From the NCBI RefSeq assembly GCF_000204055.1, contig NW_006768796.1, positions 124,001 to 188,000 on the forward strand: 64,000 nt of DNA, in the 5' to 3' direction. The stretch comes from Melampsora larici-populina 98AG31. Taxonomy: Eukaryota; Basidiomycota; Pucciniomycetes; Pucciniales; Melampsoraceae. Position numbers and translations under genes: made by a program. The first letter of the stretch is position 1. Every line of letters begins with the position of its first letter. This document shows positions 11,628 through 23,500 of the stretch, piece after piece. Under the pieces are notes generated by a model that worked only from the letters and a program-made list of their open reading frames with translations, had not been told where the DNA came from and did no database searches.

Positions 11628-12005
11628 TAGGGCTGTGGCCCGGACCTGAGAGATCAGGGCCGGCCTCGCAACCAGACCCAGACCTGATGTGACCCGATGG
11701 CTTCCAAAAACAGCTCGGCTCACTCAGGGCAGGGCCAGAAGTTGAGCCCAGAGGCTTGGCAGGGGCAATGGGTGATGATCAGCTGGCAGGTAAGTTGTAT
11801 GTCACCTGTTTTTTCATTTGAACATTGTTTTTTGATAGGCTTAATCACCAGAAAAGCAGTGGCGACCCGGTTGGGTTGGGCACCCGAGACGCCCGCAGGG
11901 CCTTTTGGAGCATAGGTCTTGTGGCCCCGGGCCCGGCCATGTGGACCATTGAGATGTGGTCGGGCAAACCCGGTTGGTCAGGGTCGGGCCCGGGCCACAG
12001 CCCTA
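11628..12005. mobile_element. hAT-like MITE with 8-bp target duplication
   Basis: A GC-rich 378-bp element in AT-rich surroundings. The ends are TAGGGCTGTGGCCCGG and its inverse. CTTTGGCT lies directly outside both ends (11620-11627 and 12006-12013), an 8-bp duplication typical of hAT transposases. It contains no transposase. The short high-GC frames across it are incidental. Confidence 0.82.
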
Positions 12006-12013
12006 CTTTGGCT

Positions 12014-12747
12014 GTGTAAATTAAATCATCTAATAGTAACAAAGTCATTATGTTGCGTCATTACATGGTTTTTAGCGCTGTTGACCATTGTAGGAGTTGT
12101 CACACATCAATATATAATTTTGGGATTGTTGTTCCCCTTTCTGCATCTTATTACTTTGTTGTAGTGTTATAAATCATCATTTATTTACTACATTTGTACT
12201 AAGTTCACTTAAATATGCCCCTTCAACACAAGGAGAAATTTATTTACATGTGTTTAAGACTATAAGTCTCTTTGGGAATAATACTTACCACAGTATGGCT
12301 AGTAATTGATATTGTTTTGTGGTCTTTTTGCACTTGAAAACTGGAATAATACTTATTAAAAGTATTGAGAACATTTCCCTGGTGCCTATTATCTTTTTCT
12401 CTGTTATCACAAAGGGGTCAGCAAGTGCCCTTGTGCTGGTTTCTTTGAAGAAGGTAGTCTTTAGGCAACTTTTACTGTTCTCACATTAGTAGATTATCCC
12501 TTCTTAGGTGTTGTAAAGCTCTTGTTGAGCTTTAAATACACACCGTGTGCGCAAGGAAAGTTTTTTCCTCACATCTCCCATCCACCGTTTCACCACCCTA
12601 GTCAACTCTAGACTAGTGTGCAACTTTGAAAGTCCATCATTCATCACTTACAAAAACTCAAAAGCAGATGCTTCACATCGTTAGAGTTTTTTGTCCAAAA
12701 GACCTATTAGATAATTTCATTTTTTTTGCTATAACACAATAAAAAAG
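12014..12747. other. AT-rich spacer upstream of the 12748 frame
   Basis: No gene recognised. The last 200 bases, with C-rich and T-rich patches, could be a 5' leader for the frame at 12748. Confidence 0.3.
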
Positions 12748-13410
12748 ATGGAAGAAGTGATTGCACAAGCCGAAGCTAAGGCCACAAAACTGACACTAAC
12801 AAAAATGAGGTCAGCCCCAACTGGGCAACAACCAGGCCTCCCTGTAGCAACACCAAGAAGGGGTGGTGGAACAGCACCAAGGGCAACAGCTGAACCCTTA
12901 GACAACAAACACCTAGATGGGGAACCAATTGTCAAAGGTGAAGAAGAAATTGATGACTGGACTGAAGACCTTGATGCTCTGGCCATTCTAAACAGATCAC
13001 TAATCCCATCAGACAAAAGGGGTTCTCAAAGTAGGCCCGGTTTGTAAAAACCCGGTTGACCCAGTTGACTTTTTGGCTGTGATCTGTCAAAAAATGTCAA
13101 CTCGATACACAAGGTTACTGCCAAAAAGCAACCGGGTCAACTGGGTTTTCTTGAAACCGGGCCAACTTTGAGAACCCCTAAAGAAGACAACACCTTGTGG
13201 AGACTGGGACAACAACCTACCACAAAGGGGAAAGGACAAGCAGAAAGCCAGTCATCCTGGAAGTCTCATCACCAAGATTCAATTCTGGTGACAAAGCTCA
13301 GCTACCCTCCAACAATGGTGAGCCCACTTTTCATATGTAAAACTGATGTTTCAAATTACCACAATTTGTTAAATATGATTAAAAACATCCTTTCCTTTAC
13401 CTCCTTATGA
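12748..13410 (+). pseudogene. Unrecognised frame interrupted by a MITE
   Basis: A frame starting at 12748 (MEEVIAQAEAKATKL) is acidic and Gly/Pro-rich with no domain I recognise. It runs to codon AAA at 13015-13017, where a 162-bp MITE begins. The same frame resumes at AAA 13180-13182 and reads to a stop at 13408-13410, with a possible donor at 13318. Removing the MITE plus one AAA restores one continuous frame, so this was probably coding when hit. It may be a gag-like or other transposon-derived fragment. No partner exon was found. Confidence 0.4.
13018..13179. mobile_element. MITE inserted in the 12748 frame, AAA target duplication
   Basis: A 162-bp element with inverted ends AGGGGTTCTCAAAGT / ACTTTGAGAACCCCT and inner inverted CCGGGT/ACCCGG-rich arms. 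AAA lies outside both ends (13015-13017, 13180-13182). Its length is a multiple of three, but it carries a TAA in the host frame. Confidence 0.8.
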
Positions 13411-13625
13411 TACTTTCCATACCAAAAAAGAAATTCAAAAAGTATGCAGTGTCATATATTTATCCTTTGAAATTATGTTTTTGATATACAAAATGTCATA
13501 AACTGATATTTTCAAATTCCCACAATTTGTCAAATATAATTAAAAACATCCTTTTACTTACCTCCTTGTGATATTTTCCATATCCAAAAAATCCAAAAAA
13601 GTATGCAGCATCACATATCTATCAC
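13338..13625. repeat. Diverged direct repeat, period about 161 bp
   Basis: Two AT-rich copies, about 13338-13462 and 13499-13625, share ordered blocks such as CACAATTTGT, TTAAAAACATCCTTT, ACCTCCTT and AAAAGTATGCAG. They are diverged enough to be an old local duplication. No coding signal. Confidence 0.7.
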
Positions 13626-13632
13626 CACATTT

Positions 13633-13777
13633 AAGGGTACTCAAAGTAAGTAAGTATGTGTATACTTTTTGTTATCTACTTTTTTTTTGGCAGGGAAAAC
13701 AAGTCCAAAAGGATATTTGTTTTTTTTTCCCATTAAAAAAAGTATATGTAGCACTACTTACTACTTTGAGTACGCTT
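13633..13777. mobile_element. MITE of the AAGGGTACTCAAAG family, copy 1
   Basis: A 145-bp element with ends AAGGGTACTCAAAGTA and an inverse with one mismatch. The inside holds GTATAC/AGTATAT-type arms. ATTT lies outside both ends. A second family member is at 30288-30448. Confidence 0.7.
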
Positions 13778-13781
13778 ATTT

Positions 13782-15156
13782 GCTTTAATTAGTATGTATA
13801 TAACCTTCTTTTGATCATTCCAAGTTTTACACTTAACATACCTCAGGCTCTACCTCTTCAAACTGGATAAAACTAACTAACATTTCTTAAACCCAAAAAC
13901 CAAATCTATAACCATTCAAAATAAAAATCCATGTCCCAAAATCAAAAGTAAAAAACAAACTCATTTCTGTATTCCAGCCATTACCTTCTAACCAAACCTT
14001 TTCAACATTTTCCACACATTTTCTCATTTTGTTTTCTTTTGTAATCAAGTCTGACTCCCAGTAAGTCTCAAACACACATCCAATAGTAAAGTATACAGTC
14101 CTCAAATACGTTCTAAGATTCTTATCCAAGCTATCTTTGTTTTAAGTTCTTTCAATTCCTTTGTGATTTGTTCAAACTTTTACTTCTTGGTATTAGTAAC
14201 ATCACCAAACCACAATACTCTACAGAACAGAAACCTCTAGGAGTTATTAAGCCTAACATAGACTTATTTGTGGCACTACAATGTATATTGGATTTCAAGC
14301 ACCTTTAGAATATAAGGAGGTATACAAGACCCAAGAACATTTGGTCATAAAAGAAAAGAAATTTAAAATTGGTTAAAAAAGTTTATGAAAAAAAAATTTG
14401 TAAGTGAAGCAACTAATCATGGAACAGATGTAAGAACACATCTTATCTTGATTTTCTTTATTTATAAATTCATTCAAATTCATAATAATATTAATCATCT
14501 TGACTTCTTCTTCACAAACACGCAAAAATCAAACACACAAAAATAAAAAAAAAATCAAAAAAAAAGCAAAAATCAAAAAATCAAAAAGAACCAAAAAAAT
14601 TAAAATTAAAACAACAAAAAAAACAAAATCAAAACCAAACTCTTCAAAAAAACCCATTGAATTCATTCAAGCATTAAACGAAAAAGAAAAAACCCCATCA
14701 TCCTGGATTTTCAACTGGATCATCTATTCATCCATTCAACTGGATCATCCATCCATTGATCTAGATCAAATCCATAACACAAAACAAAAACCTCTCTCTC
14801 TCTCTGATGATAAAAAAAAATGAAAAAGAAAAAAACACTAATACACCCAAATTAAAATCATAAGAAACCACTCAAAATGAAAACCAGATATATAGAATAC
14901 AAATACAGAACACTCAAAAAACTTAAAACGCAAAACCAAAAAGACCAACACATTTTTCTTTTCTTATTTATATATCACTTTAACTCTTGCAAAAAAGAAA
15001 AATCATAGGAAACCCTTAAAAGAAATCGTATTCCAATCTACGACCATTAACTACCAGCCGATCACTCATCGCTCATCATGTTTCAGTCTTTCTCTCCAAA
15101 TTCTTAAACTTAACCCCACTGAAAAAAAACTAAAACATTCAAAAAACCCATCAAGT
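13782..15156. other. 3' flank of the AreA-like gene and A-rich spacer
   Basis: No gene recognised. Positions 14500-14820 are a run of AAAAATC-type simple sequence that gives a spurious Lys-rich frame on +. The last few hundred bases before 15157 are probably the 3' UTR of the minus-strand gene. Confidence 0.4.
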
Positions 15157-18100
15157 TTACCAAACCGGTCTATATAATCCTTTTGTATTAAACGGTTTAA
15201 TCACTTCTTTCTCAACTCCTCCATTTCCCTTTCCAACTCCAGCACCAGCACCAGTTCCTTGATTCCCATCAACTTTAGGTTTCAACCCACCACCAACCAA
15301 ACCATTCTGCTTCTCCTTCTCCTTCTCTTTCTCTTTGAGTTTCATATTCACATTATTCACATTCCCATTCATCATCAAATTAGACCCAGACGGATCATTC
15401 ATTCTTCCTCCAATCGGTCCTGTACCCATCAAGTTATTCCTCAACTGTCTTTCCCACAACAAGTTTCTTCTAACCGATTCAGTCATCTCATTAGCCAACA
15501 TATTCCTACGAGTAGTTCTAGGCGATAAAGGAATTGCCGCCACTTCTCTTGTTGAAATCATCATCTCATCATCATCATCTTCTTCTGTTTCTTCCTTGCT
15601 CAGTTGATCTTCTTCTTCATCATCTTCATCTGATGAATATTCAACATCTATCGGTGGTTTTCTTCTGATCGGTGAAATATGTGAAACAGCCTTCAAATTC
15701 GTCATGACCGATCTATGAATCCCTTGGTTAGGTGGTTCACTAGGATGACTACCAGATTGTAAGATCGGATCTTGTGAATGATTCGAAACTAAGATCGGCA
15801 CAGCTACAGTCGACTTAGATTTGATCAACGAACTCGGTCTCATTGCTGCCGTCATGATCGATGATGAACCACTCATGCCTTCAGTTCTTCTTCTCAACTC
15901 AATCGCAGATTGGTTTCGTCCAAGATCTTCTTTCAATTTGTTTTTAGAAGAATTTATCGTCTTGGGATGATGTCTAGACGAATTCGTTTCAGGATGAAAC
16001 AACATCGAAAGTCCTGCTCGTTTGATCGGTGTACTAGGCGGATCGACCGTAAAGGATTTCTTGGCAAACAACTGTCGATGGTACTCTTCCTGTGCTTGTT
16101 TTTTTCGTTGCAGTTCGGCTTCCTCTTCTGCTTCATCTGATGAATCTGTATAGGATGAATCCCATTCATCTTCATCATCTTCTTCTGATTCTTCTGCTTC
16201 TGAAATCACTCGTTCTTCTACTGGTCTTAAACGTCCGTTGATCGGATTGCTTGGATTGTTAGAAGATGTACTAGCTATTGTACCTTGTGAAATCGGATTA
16301 GGTGCTAATAAGAATCGACAAAAAAACTCAATTAGTTTAAAAGTCAAACCATGAGCTAAAGAAAACGAACAAACCATTGATAGGCGCTGGATTAGGAACT
16401 GAAGGTGGAGAAAGTACACCATCATCCTCAGTTTCATAACCATTAAAATAAAACTGAGCCTTCTTTTTTCCATTGACCGCTTGAAGATTAGGATTCGGAA
16501 TTCGAGCAGCAGCCATAGCATTTGATTTTTCAATACCAGCTGACATGGTCGTCGGTAAGGGAACACCATTCTCAGCTGGTGTAGGAGGAGGTGCAGATGG
16601 TAAGAAGATTGAAGGACTGTTGTTTGGAGAGTTCATCTTGAAGACAGGTGTGTTGGAGACTTTTGAATTATTAGGTGTGACTGGGATAACAGGTGACATG
16701 AGACTACTACTTGAACAACTGGTTGGATTTGAATGATTCCCACAAGTTGATTCGTCTAGCAAGTTCGGTAAGAGTGAAGAGCTAGGTATAGGAGAAGGAC
16801 GAGCAGTAGGAAGGATGAGAGGACTTGGCTCATCGACCAGAAGGTTCGAAAGCTGAGATGGACCAGCAGCTATAAGAGATGGACTTTCAAAGGTAGGGAT
16901 GCTGGGAAGTTGATGATCTTTATCATTCCATTCTTCTGATTCTTGTTTAGAAGGCCCTAGATTAGGACTCGCAGATCTTGTTGTAGTTCCACCACCTGAG
17001 ACCGAACGAAGATATGAAATCGGTCTCCGTGTAGATCCCAACCTGATCCCAGAGGTTGAATTCGTTCGTCTTGGGTTTAAAAGATGTTTAGCACCAGCAG
17101 GTCCACGAGTTGAAGGTTTTTTAGATACAGTCTTTCCAGAGTTCGATGTTGATTCTCTCTCGTCAACTGAAGGTGATGTACCAATCGATTTGAATCCAAC
17201 ACTACTTGTGGTGGTTGAACTTGAGCTATATCGTTTCACACTCAACGGTCGACGAGGCTGAAGACCTGAAAGTTTGCTCTTTGAGGTTTGTCGAGCGGTA
17301 AGATTGGTGGTGTTGATAGGTTGAAGGCCATCTGATTCATGAGAAGGTGAAGAAGTGAGATGAGAAGGTAAGGCCAGTGAAGGAGAGACTGTCAAAAGGC
17401 TTTGAATGTGAGAGAAAGGTAATTGGGTAGGTGATGAGGATGAGACGGGACCCATGATAGGACTTGTAGGTGCAGTGACAGCAGGAGAAGCTGAAGGAGG
17501 AGTAGGAGCAATGTTGACGATTCGAGGAGGAGCCTTGAGACGGATAGGAGTATCGGAAGAAGCTGATGAGGAATGATTGGATGAAGAAGATAAAGCCTTC
17601 AAGTATGGTTGTTGATGAGTGCCTGGATCGGGAGGGTGTTCGTTGTCGAGAAGAATGACATGAGGAGTGAGTGAAGTGGCATTGAGCTTGGTAGTAGTGG
17701 TGATGGCGGTGTTGTTAGTTTTGGTTGTAAATGCCAGGAGTTCCTTGGCATGTGCTTGTTCAGCTACCAAATCCATCGGTAATAAAGTGTCAATGATGGC
17801 ACCAAATGAGATGGGAGTGATAGAATTCGGCCTAGGAGGTGGTAAGATATGAGAGACATCACGAGGAGATTGAGGAGATTGATCTGATGATGGATGAGAA
17901 GGTGAATGTGAATGTGATTGAAGTTGAGAGTGAATTGAAGAAGGACGACGACGGATGAGCGGAGTTGGAGTGGGTGATAGGTGAGTTAGATTAGTGTTGG
18001 ATTGAAATGATTCAGGTTGATGAGAAAAGTTGGAGATTGAAGGTGAGGTTGGAGCTAGATGAAAAAACAAAAGATTGATTTAGTAATCAGACTTCAACCG

Positions 18101-18543
18101 AGAGATGGTCAAAAGAAATTACTAACTTGTGAATGAAGAAGAAGAAGAAGGATCTGATAAGATTGAATTGGGTTTAAATGAAGTTGAAGTCTTGATTGAA
18201 GAAGAAAAGAGATCATTTGAATGAAGTTTAACACCCGAGACCAGAATCTTTTCTCTTTGCCAGAGTCTCCAAGTGATATTTTCAAGTCGATAACCATCTG
18301 AAAGTACTTTTTTACATTTAGTAAAAGCTAAAAGGAAAGAAAGAAAGAAAGAAAGAGAAGCTGATTAGTTTGATGGTTTAATGAATTGATGATTTTGATG
18401 AATTGATTACCATTCCAAAGACCAGCCAAATCATCTGAATCGAGAGTAGTAGTATCCCAAGAAGTGAGACTGATGGTATCGAGATGAAGTAGAGGTGGAG
18501 ATGATTGTTTTGATCTTAATTCAGAAAGTGCTGATGAATGCAT
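15157..18543 (-). CDS. AreA-GATA-like domain (DUF1752) / DUF3295 nitrogen-regulatory type protein
   Basis: Four exons on the minus strand: 18543-18411, 18297-18127, 18054-16375 and 16304-15157. They total 3132 nt, 1043 residues, with all phases consistent. The N-terminus carries AGLWN, then DGYRLENITWRLWQRE (about residues 40-61), the signature of the fungal AreA-GATA-like/DUF1752 motif, split by intron 1. A long Ser/Pro/Thr-rich disordered region follows, with two acidic stretches (about residues 650 and 880). Near residue 920 SPRTTRRNML and RRNLLWERQ match the conserved block of DUF3295. Proteins with this pair of domains are fungal regulators linked to nitrogen or TOR signalling; no GATA zinc finger is present. 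The C-terminus has a KEKEKEKEK run and a Gly-rich tail. Function is by family resemblance only. Confidence 0.85.
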
Positions 18544-19490
18544 TTGAAGTTAAAGTAAGTAAAGTAAAGTAAAGAGTAAAGAGTAAAGTCAAATCAAGTG
18601 AAGTGAGATGGTAAAGAAGAAGGTAAACAGTCAAGATGATTAAATGATTTGTTTTTTTGAATCGAATTGAGAAAATCAAATTTGGATTGATGATTTTGAA
18701 GTTTCTTCTTCTTCTTCTTGTCTGCTCTTGACTCTTGACCAATCACATTCAAGTTATTTGTAAAAATTAAAAAAATCAAGAATCAAGAAAACTAATTTTG
18801 TAAATTTACAAACTCAAGTCTTTCACCCAGAAAAATGCGGGGAAACTCACTCACTCACTCACAAACACCAAGATTGGATTCAGATTCTATCCTGTACATA
18901 CATCTCTCTCTCTCTCCACATGACCTGTAGATTTCAATTCCATTCAAATCTCAATCTCATCCTATCCAAAAAAAATTAATCATCATCATCCATCCATCCA
19001 TCATCCGTCATCTGATGAGGAATTTTTAATCATCTGAACACCCAACTCTCATTGATCACGCGCAGTGGATCCAGTTGATCAAAACAAACTGAATCAAATA
19101 TCACACCGAGCTGCGTCTTAATTTAAAGTCTTGGTTTAACTTGGATAAAGTGTCATGTATGTACAGAAATCGATTTTGCTTCTCGATTGTTACGTAATGT
19201 ACATAAACCCATTTCTACTCAATACAACCGGTTCAGCTTCCGGTTCGAAATTTCAACTTGTACATACACTATTTTTACATACATAATTCATTTTGATAGG
19301 AGATACATATCTCCACCAGATGATCAGGAGCGATCTTGTATACACTTATCTAATCAACATCCTTTTATCTCCCTTCTATGACCCCTTTTCTTTTTTGACT
19401 TTCCAAGTTTCGGTGGTCAGGCAGTCAAGACGGTTTTGAAGATCACTTGGACTTGGTTTCTTTCTTCGATCGCTTCTTTTTAGGTGCATA
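18544..19490. other. Upstream region of the AreA-like gene
   Basis: Contains short simple repeats: AAAGTAAAG around 18550-18590, TCTTCTTCTTC at 18700-18720, CTCTCTCTCT at 18905-18917 and CATCATCATCC near 18980. They probably lie in the promoter or 5' UTR. No gene recognised. Confidence 0.4.
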
Positions 19491-19666
19491 CAGTCAAACC
19501 TGCTCAATCACATAATTTGGGTGGAAGACTTTTCCTATGCATTTTGACGGGTTATGAAATTCCGTTGTCAAATTTGGCAGTAAAAAGCATCAAGATTGAG
19601 GAATTTTTCTATGCATTATCACGGGTTATGCAGCTGCGCGGGTATGCAATTGCGCGGGTTCGACTG
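19491..19666. mobile_element. MITE, TA-flanked, CAGTCAAACC ends
   Basis: A 176-bp element with imperfect inverted ends. The left reads CAGTCAAACCTGCTCAAT; the right, inverted, reads CAGTCGAACCCGCGCAAT. TA flanks both ends (19489-19490, 19667-19668), so Tc1/mariner-type. No coding capacity. Confidence 0.7.
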
Positions 19667-19833
19667 TACATTGCTATTTTCTTGATCATCGGATCAAGGA
19701 TTTTTGAGATCGAAAAGATTTATGGAATCTTTTAGGTTTCGGAATGAGCATCGAAAAGATCTTGGCTTTGGAGTAGAACGATAAGAATTGAAGGATCAAA
19801 AGCTGTAGGAAACTTTTCATTCAAAGAGGTTTA

Positions 19834-20470
19834 TGTTGAGAGACAACCCAGTCTCTCATGATCTTACTTAGGTTTCAGCTATAGTGAAAGTCTAATTGAC
19901 ACTTGACTTATTACAAATACGCTACCCCGCTTAAACTTAGATCATAGTGGCTGAAACTGAACTAAATCTAACAATACTATTAAGTCAAACCTAAACCTAG
20001 AAGTTCCTTTATTTGAATTGCGCCTCCATCAATTTGGGCTAATACTCTTTTCCTTATCCGCTATTCTACGGAAGGAAAAGAGTAAGCCCCTTTCACTATT
20101 TCAATTCTATCATATTCTTTCTTTATCTTTCTTTCATTTCTATATGGATGTTACTAATTGTTTCTCGTCATTCATATCTTCATGTTTCACTTGTTTGTTA
20201 ATCGGCGCTAGAATCGTAGCTAAAACTTATACGCGCCGATTCCTTTTCTCCATCTTATTCTGTGACCTGACTATACCTCATAGGTTAGTGAATCAGGTCT
20301 TGTGACTGAGGTGATTGAGACTCATCTCTAGGTATTGTCACGGGGAAAACAGGTTAGTGAATCAGGTCTTGTGACTGAGGTGATTGAGACTCATCTCTAG
20401 GTATTGTCACGGGGAAAACAGACCTCATAGGGAAAACAGATATCTCGACTAGGAGACTTGTCGCTTTTCA
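19834..20470 (+). repeat. 5' LTR of the copia element
   Basis: 637 bp, TG at the start and CA at the end. It must hold the element's promoter. An inverted TACTCTTTTCC/GGAAAAGAGTA pair near 20042-20080 could form a stem. The 95-residue frame inside it repeats identically in the 3' LTR and is not a gene. Confidence 0.95.
20282..20419 (+). repeat. 69-bp tandem duplication in the 5' LTR
   Basis: Two adjacent 69-bp copies begin AGGTTAGTGAATCAGG at 20282 and 20351 and appear identical. The 3' LTR has the same pair at the equivalent place. The diverged solo LTR at 3377 also has an adjacent 69-bp pair at the equivalent site. Confidence 0.92.
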
Positions 20471-20482
20471 TGGTAGCGAGAG
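20471..20482 (+). other. Primer-binding site
   Basis: TGGTAGCGAGAG directly abuts the 5' LTR. Its first eight bases match the initiator-methionine tRNA 3'-end complement used by Ty1-type elements. Confidence 0.75.
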
Positions 20483-20524
20483 TTTGGTTCAACTCTTATC
20501 TATTCTAATCGAAACGCAAGTCTT

Positions 20525-23500
20525 ATGTCAAATAGAGAAGATATTCTAGACGATTCCCAGTTGCCTACACCTGCATCTACCCCAGCTCCAAGTTCTGAAG
20601 AGATTGACGATAATCACGTCGATTCTGATTCCAGCTCAATTGATTCAACCCATTCAGCGCACACTATGGTCCCAGCATCTCATCAACAGATCAACATGGC
20701 AACTACTGCCCCTGAGATTTTAGATACTGATACTCCAGCACAACGACAAGCCAGTAAAATGACTTCGATTTTACATAAGGTTGCTATTTCCACGAAGCTG
20801 TCGTCGTCTAATTACGTTGCTTGGTCAGATAGCATACGTTTCGGATTAATGGCGGCATCATACGATCATTATCTTGATGCTGAGGAAGTGACAGGACAAA
20901 CCATCGACCCTGAAATCATCTTAGCCACGAAGAAAGCCATCTTCTACTGGTTGCTCGCTAGCATCGAGTCCACCCAATCCACCCGATTCATATCTATGAT
21001 CTCGAAGTTCGAAAACGGCATTAAAACTACCCCTCCATCGCCTTCGCTTCTATGGAAGACTATCAGAGATTACCACATCAGTAATTCGGAATCTGTTAAA
21101 CTCATGCTGAGAAGTGATATCACCGATTTGTCTCAAGGCTCTACGAAGGATCTCCTTGATTACATTGATACTTTCAGAGCAAAAGTGGACGCTTACCTCG
21201 GCTCGAACGGAGAGATGTCTGAAGAAGAACAAGCGAGACAGTTTGTTAGGTCACTCAATCGGGAGTGGGCTGAGAAAGGGTGTGACCTTTTGGACGCCGG
21301 TCATGTCAAATTTCGAAATCTTGAGACCGAGCTGAAGAAAGCTTACCAAACCCGGAAGATGTTTTCATCGAATCGCCAACAAATCAGTCGAGCTGCCGAA
21401 TCCTCTGAAGCCAGTCAAAGTCGTCGAACTGGAAGATGGTCGACGTGTAACAAAAACAAGTGCTTAGGACGTGATCATCCGACTAAACCTCATGAACAGT
21501 CCGAATGCTACCATCATCCAAATAACGCAAAGAAGATGGAGGACTGGAAGCGATCAAAACAAGAATCTGGGGAGTGGGTGGAGTACCCTCGTGGCAGTCG
21601 TGGTTTAAATCGAGGTGGTTTTCGAGGAAGAGGTCGAGGCCGTGGCAATCCACAACCGGCCAGAAATCAATCTAATCTAACCGATTTCCCAAATTCCGAC
21701 GATCTCTACTCGGTATTTGAAAACCTTCGACTTGAAGACAGAGATGTTAGCTACAATGTTGAAATCGATGGTCAGTTTTCCTGCACTGCTCGTCCTCAGT
21801 TAGCATGTGTTGGAGACCGGTGTGATCTTGTGGCGCTCATCGATACTGGAGCGTCACATCACATGTTCCACGACGCCAGCTTGTTTGAAAGCGCCACGCT
21901 GATGGCTAACCACGACCCGGGTGCCAAGTTAAATCTGGCTGGAGGCGGTGCCACACTCGACATACATTCCATTGGCAACGTGAATCTATTGAATTCAAAA
22001 GGGGAAATTATCAAACTTAAGGATTGTTTATATGTACCTGACCTTTCTCGAAATCTGATCGCTGGTGGGAGATTATTAAGAGCTGGAGCTGTGACTACTG
22101 TACTTGCCGATCCAAATTTCAGAATCGATCATGGGAAGAAGGAATTGTTTATTGGCCAATTCATAGGAGAAGGTAGTATGATGTATGTGCCAATCAAATC
22201 ATCGGTCAGTCATCATGCTCTTCGGTCTTCAATATCAACAGCAAATCAACTCACCATTCTCAAACTCCACTATTCTCTAGGTCACCCAAGCGAGAAGTAC
22301 TTAAAGAGAATGTGGAATCTGGGTTATTTTGATGATGTCTTACCAAATAATGTTAATACCAACGACTTTGCAATTATAACAAAGTGTCCTATTTGCCCGT
22401 TAGCCAAAAATCATCGCCTGCCATTTTCTTCAACCAGACCCAGAGCGACTAAGTTTCTTGAAAATGTACATGTGGATTTGAGTGGCATCATAAGAACCTC
22501 AACTGTAAATCAAGAAGAATACTATATATTATTCACAGATGATTACAGCAGTTATCGTATCTCTTTCGGCCTGCCTAATAAAAGCGCCGAGACTGTTTTT
22601 GAATGTTTCAAACGATACATCTCTTTCTCAGAAAGACAGACTGGGGAGAAATTGAAGATGTTCTCATTTGATGGAGGAGGCGAATTCATAAATGGAATTC
22701 TTACCCCGTACTTAGAAGATCTCGGCATCAACACACGAATCACTTCTCCTCATACACCAGAGGAAAATGGTGTTGCTGAGCGTTCTAACAGAACTATCAA
22801 CACAAAAGCAAGGTGTATGTTAATTCAATCATGTATACCTGTAAAATACTGGTATCACGCAATCTCGTACGCTGTAATGCTACAGAATAGAACCGTAACC
22901 ACGTCTCTGAATCTCAAAAATACCCCACACTCTCTCTGGAAGAATCGACAGCCTAGTATGAAAAGATTTCACCCATTCGGATGCCTTGCTTATCGCCACA
23001 TCAGGAAGGAGATCCGTGGAGGGAAGTTTGAACCTGTCTCTCGACCAGGCGTCTTACTAGGAGCCGCTGAAGACAATCACAACTTCGTCGTACTAGATTT
23101 AGAATCAAATAAAATTTACACAAGTCACGATGTGACTTTTCAACCGCTAGTCTTCCCTTTTATGAAGGATGCCGAGAACAATCCAGACTGGATGTTCATC
23201 GAAGACCTCCCAGTTGAACCTACTGAGGATGGTGAAGAACTTATTGATCTCAATCCCAATCCACCTATGTGTCCTGATCTCTGTGACGAGGAGGATGATG
23301 TGATAGAGGAGCGTCTCACTCCCAGAACCATCACAGAACCTCCCGCTTTAATTGAGGAAAGCGAAGTCGAAACCGAAGAACCAATTCCTGAACCTATTGA
23401 AAAGGAACCCACTCCTGCTGCACCAACTCCGCCTGCTATTGAACCTAGAAGGTCAGGAAGAGAACGTCATCCTGTGGAGCGTTACTCTCCTGGAGACTCG

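Noticed and set aside
14500..14823. 107-residue Lys-rich frame on +
   Set aside because: It is a translation of A-rich simple sequence (AAAAATC words) downstream of the AreA-like gene, with no domain or codon support.
20018..20305. 95-residue frame, identical at 25383-25670
   Set aside because: It lies in the LTR of the copia element, and the identity is simply that of the two LTRs.
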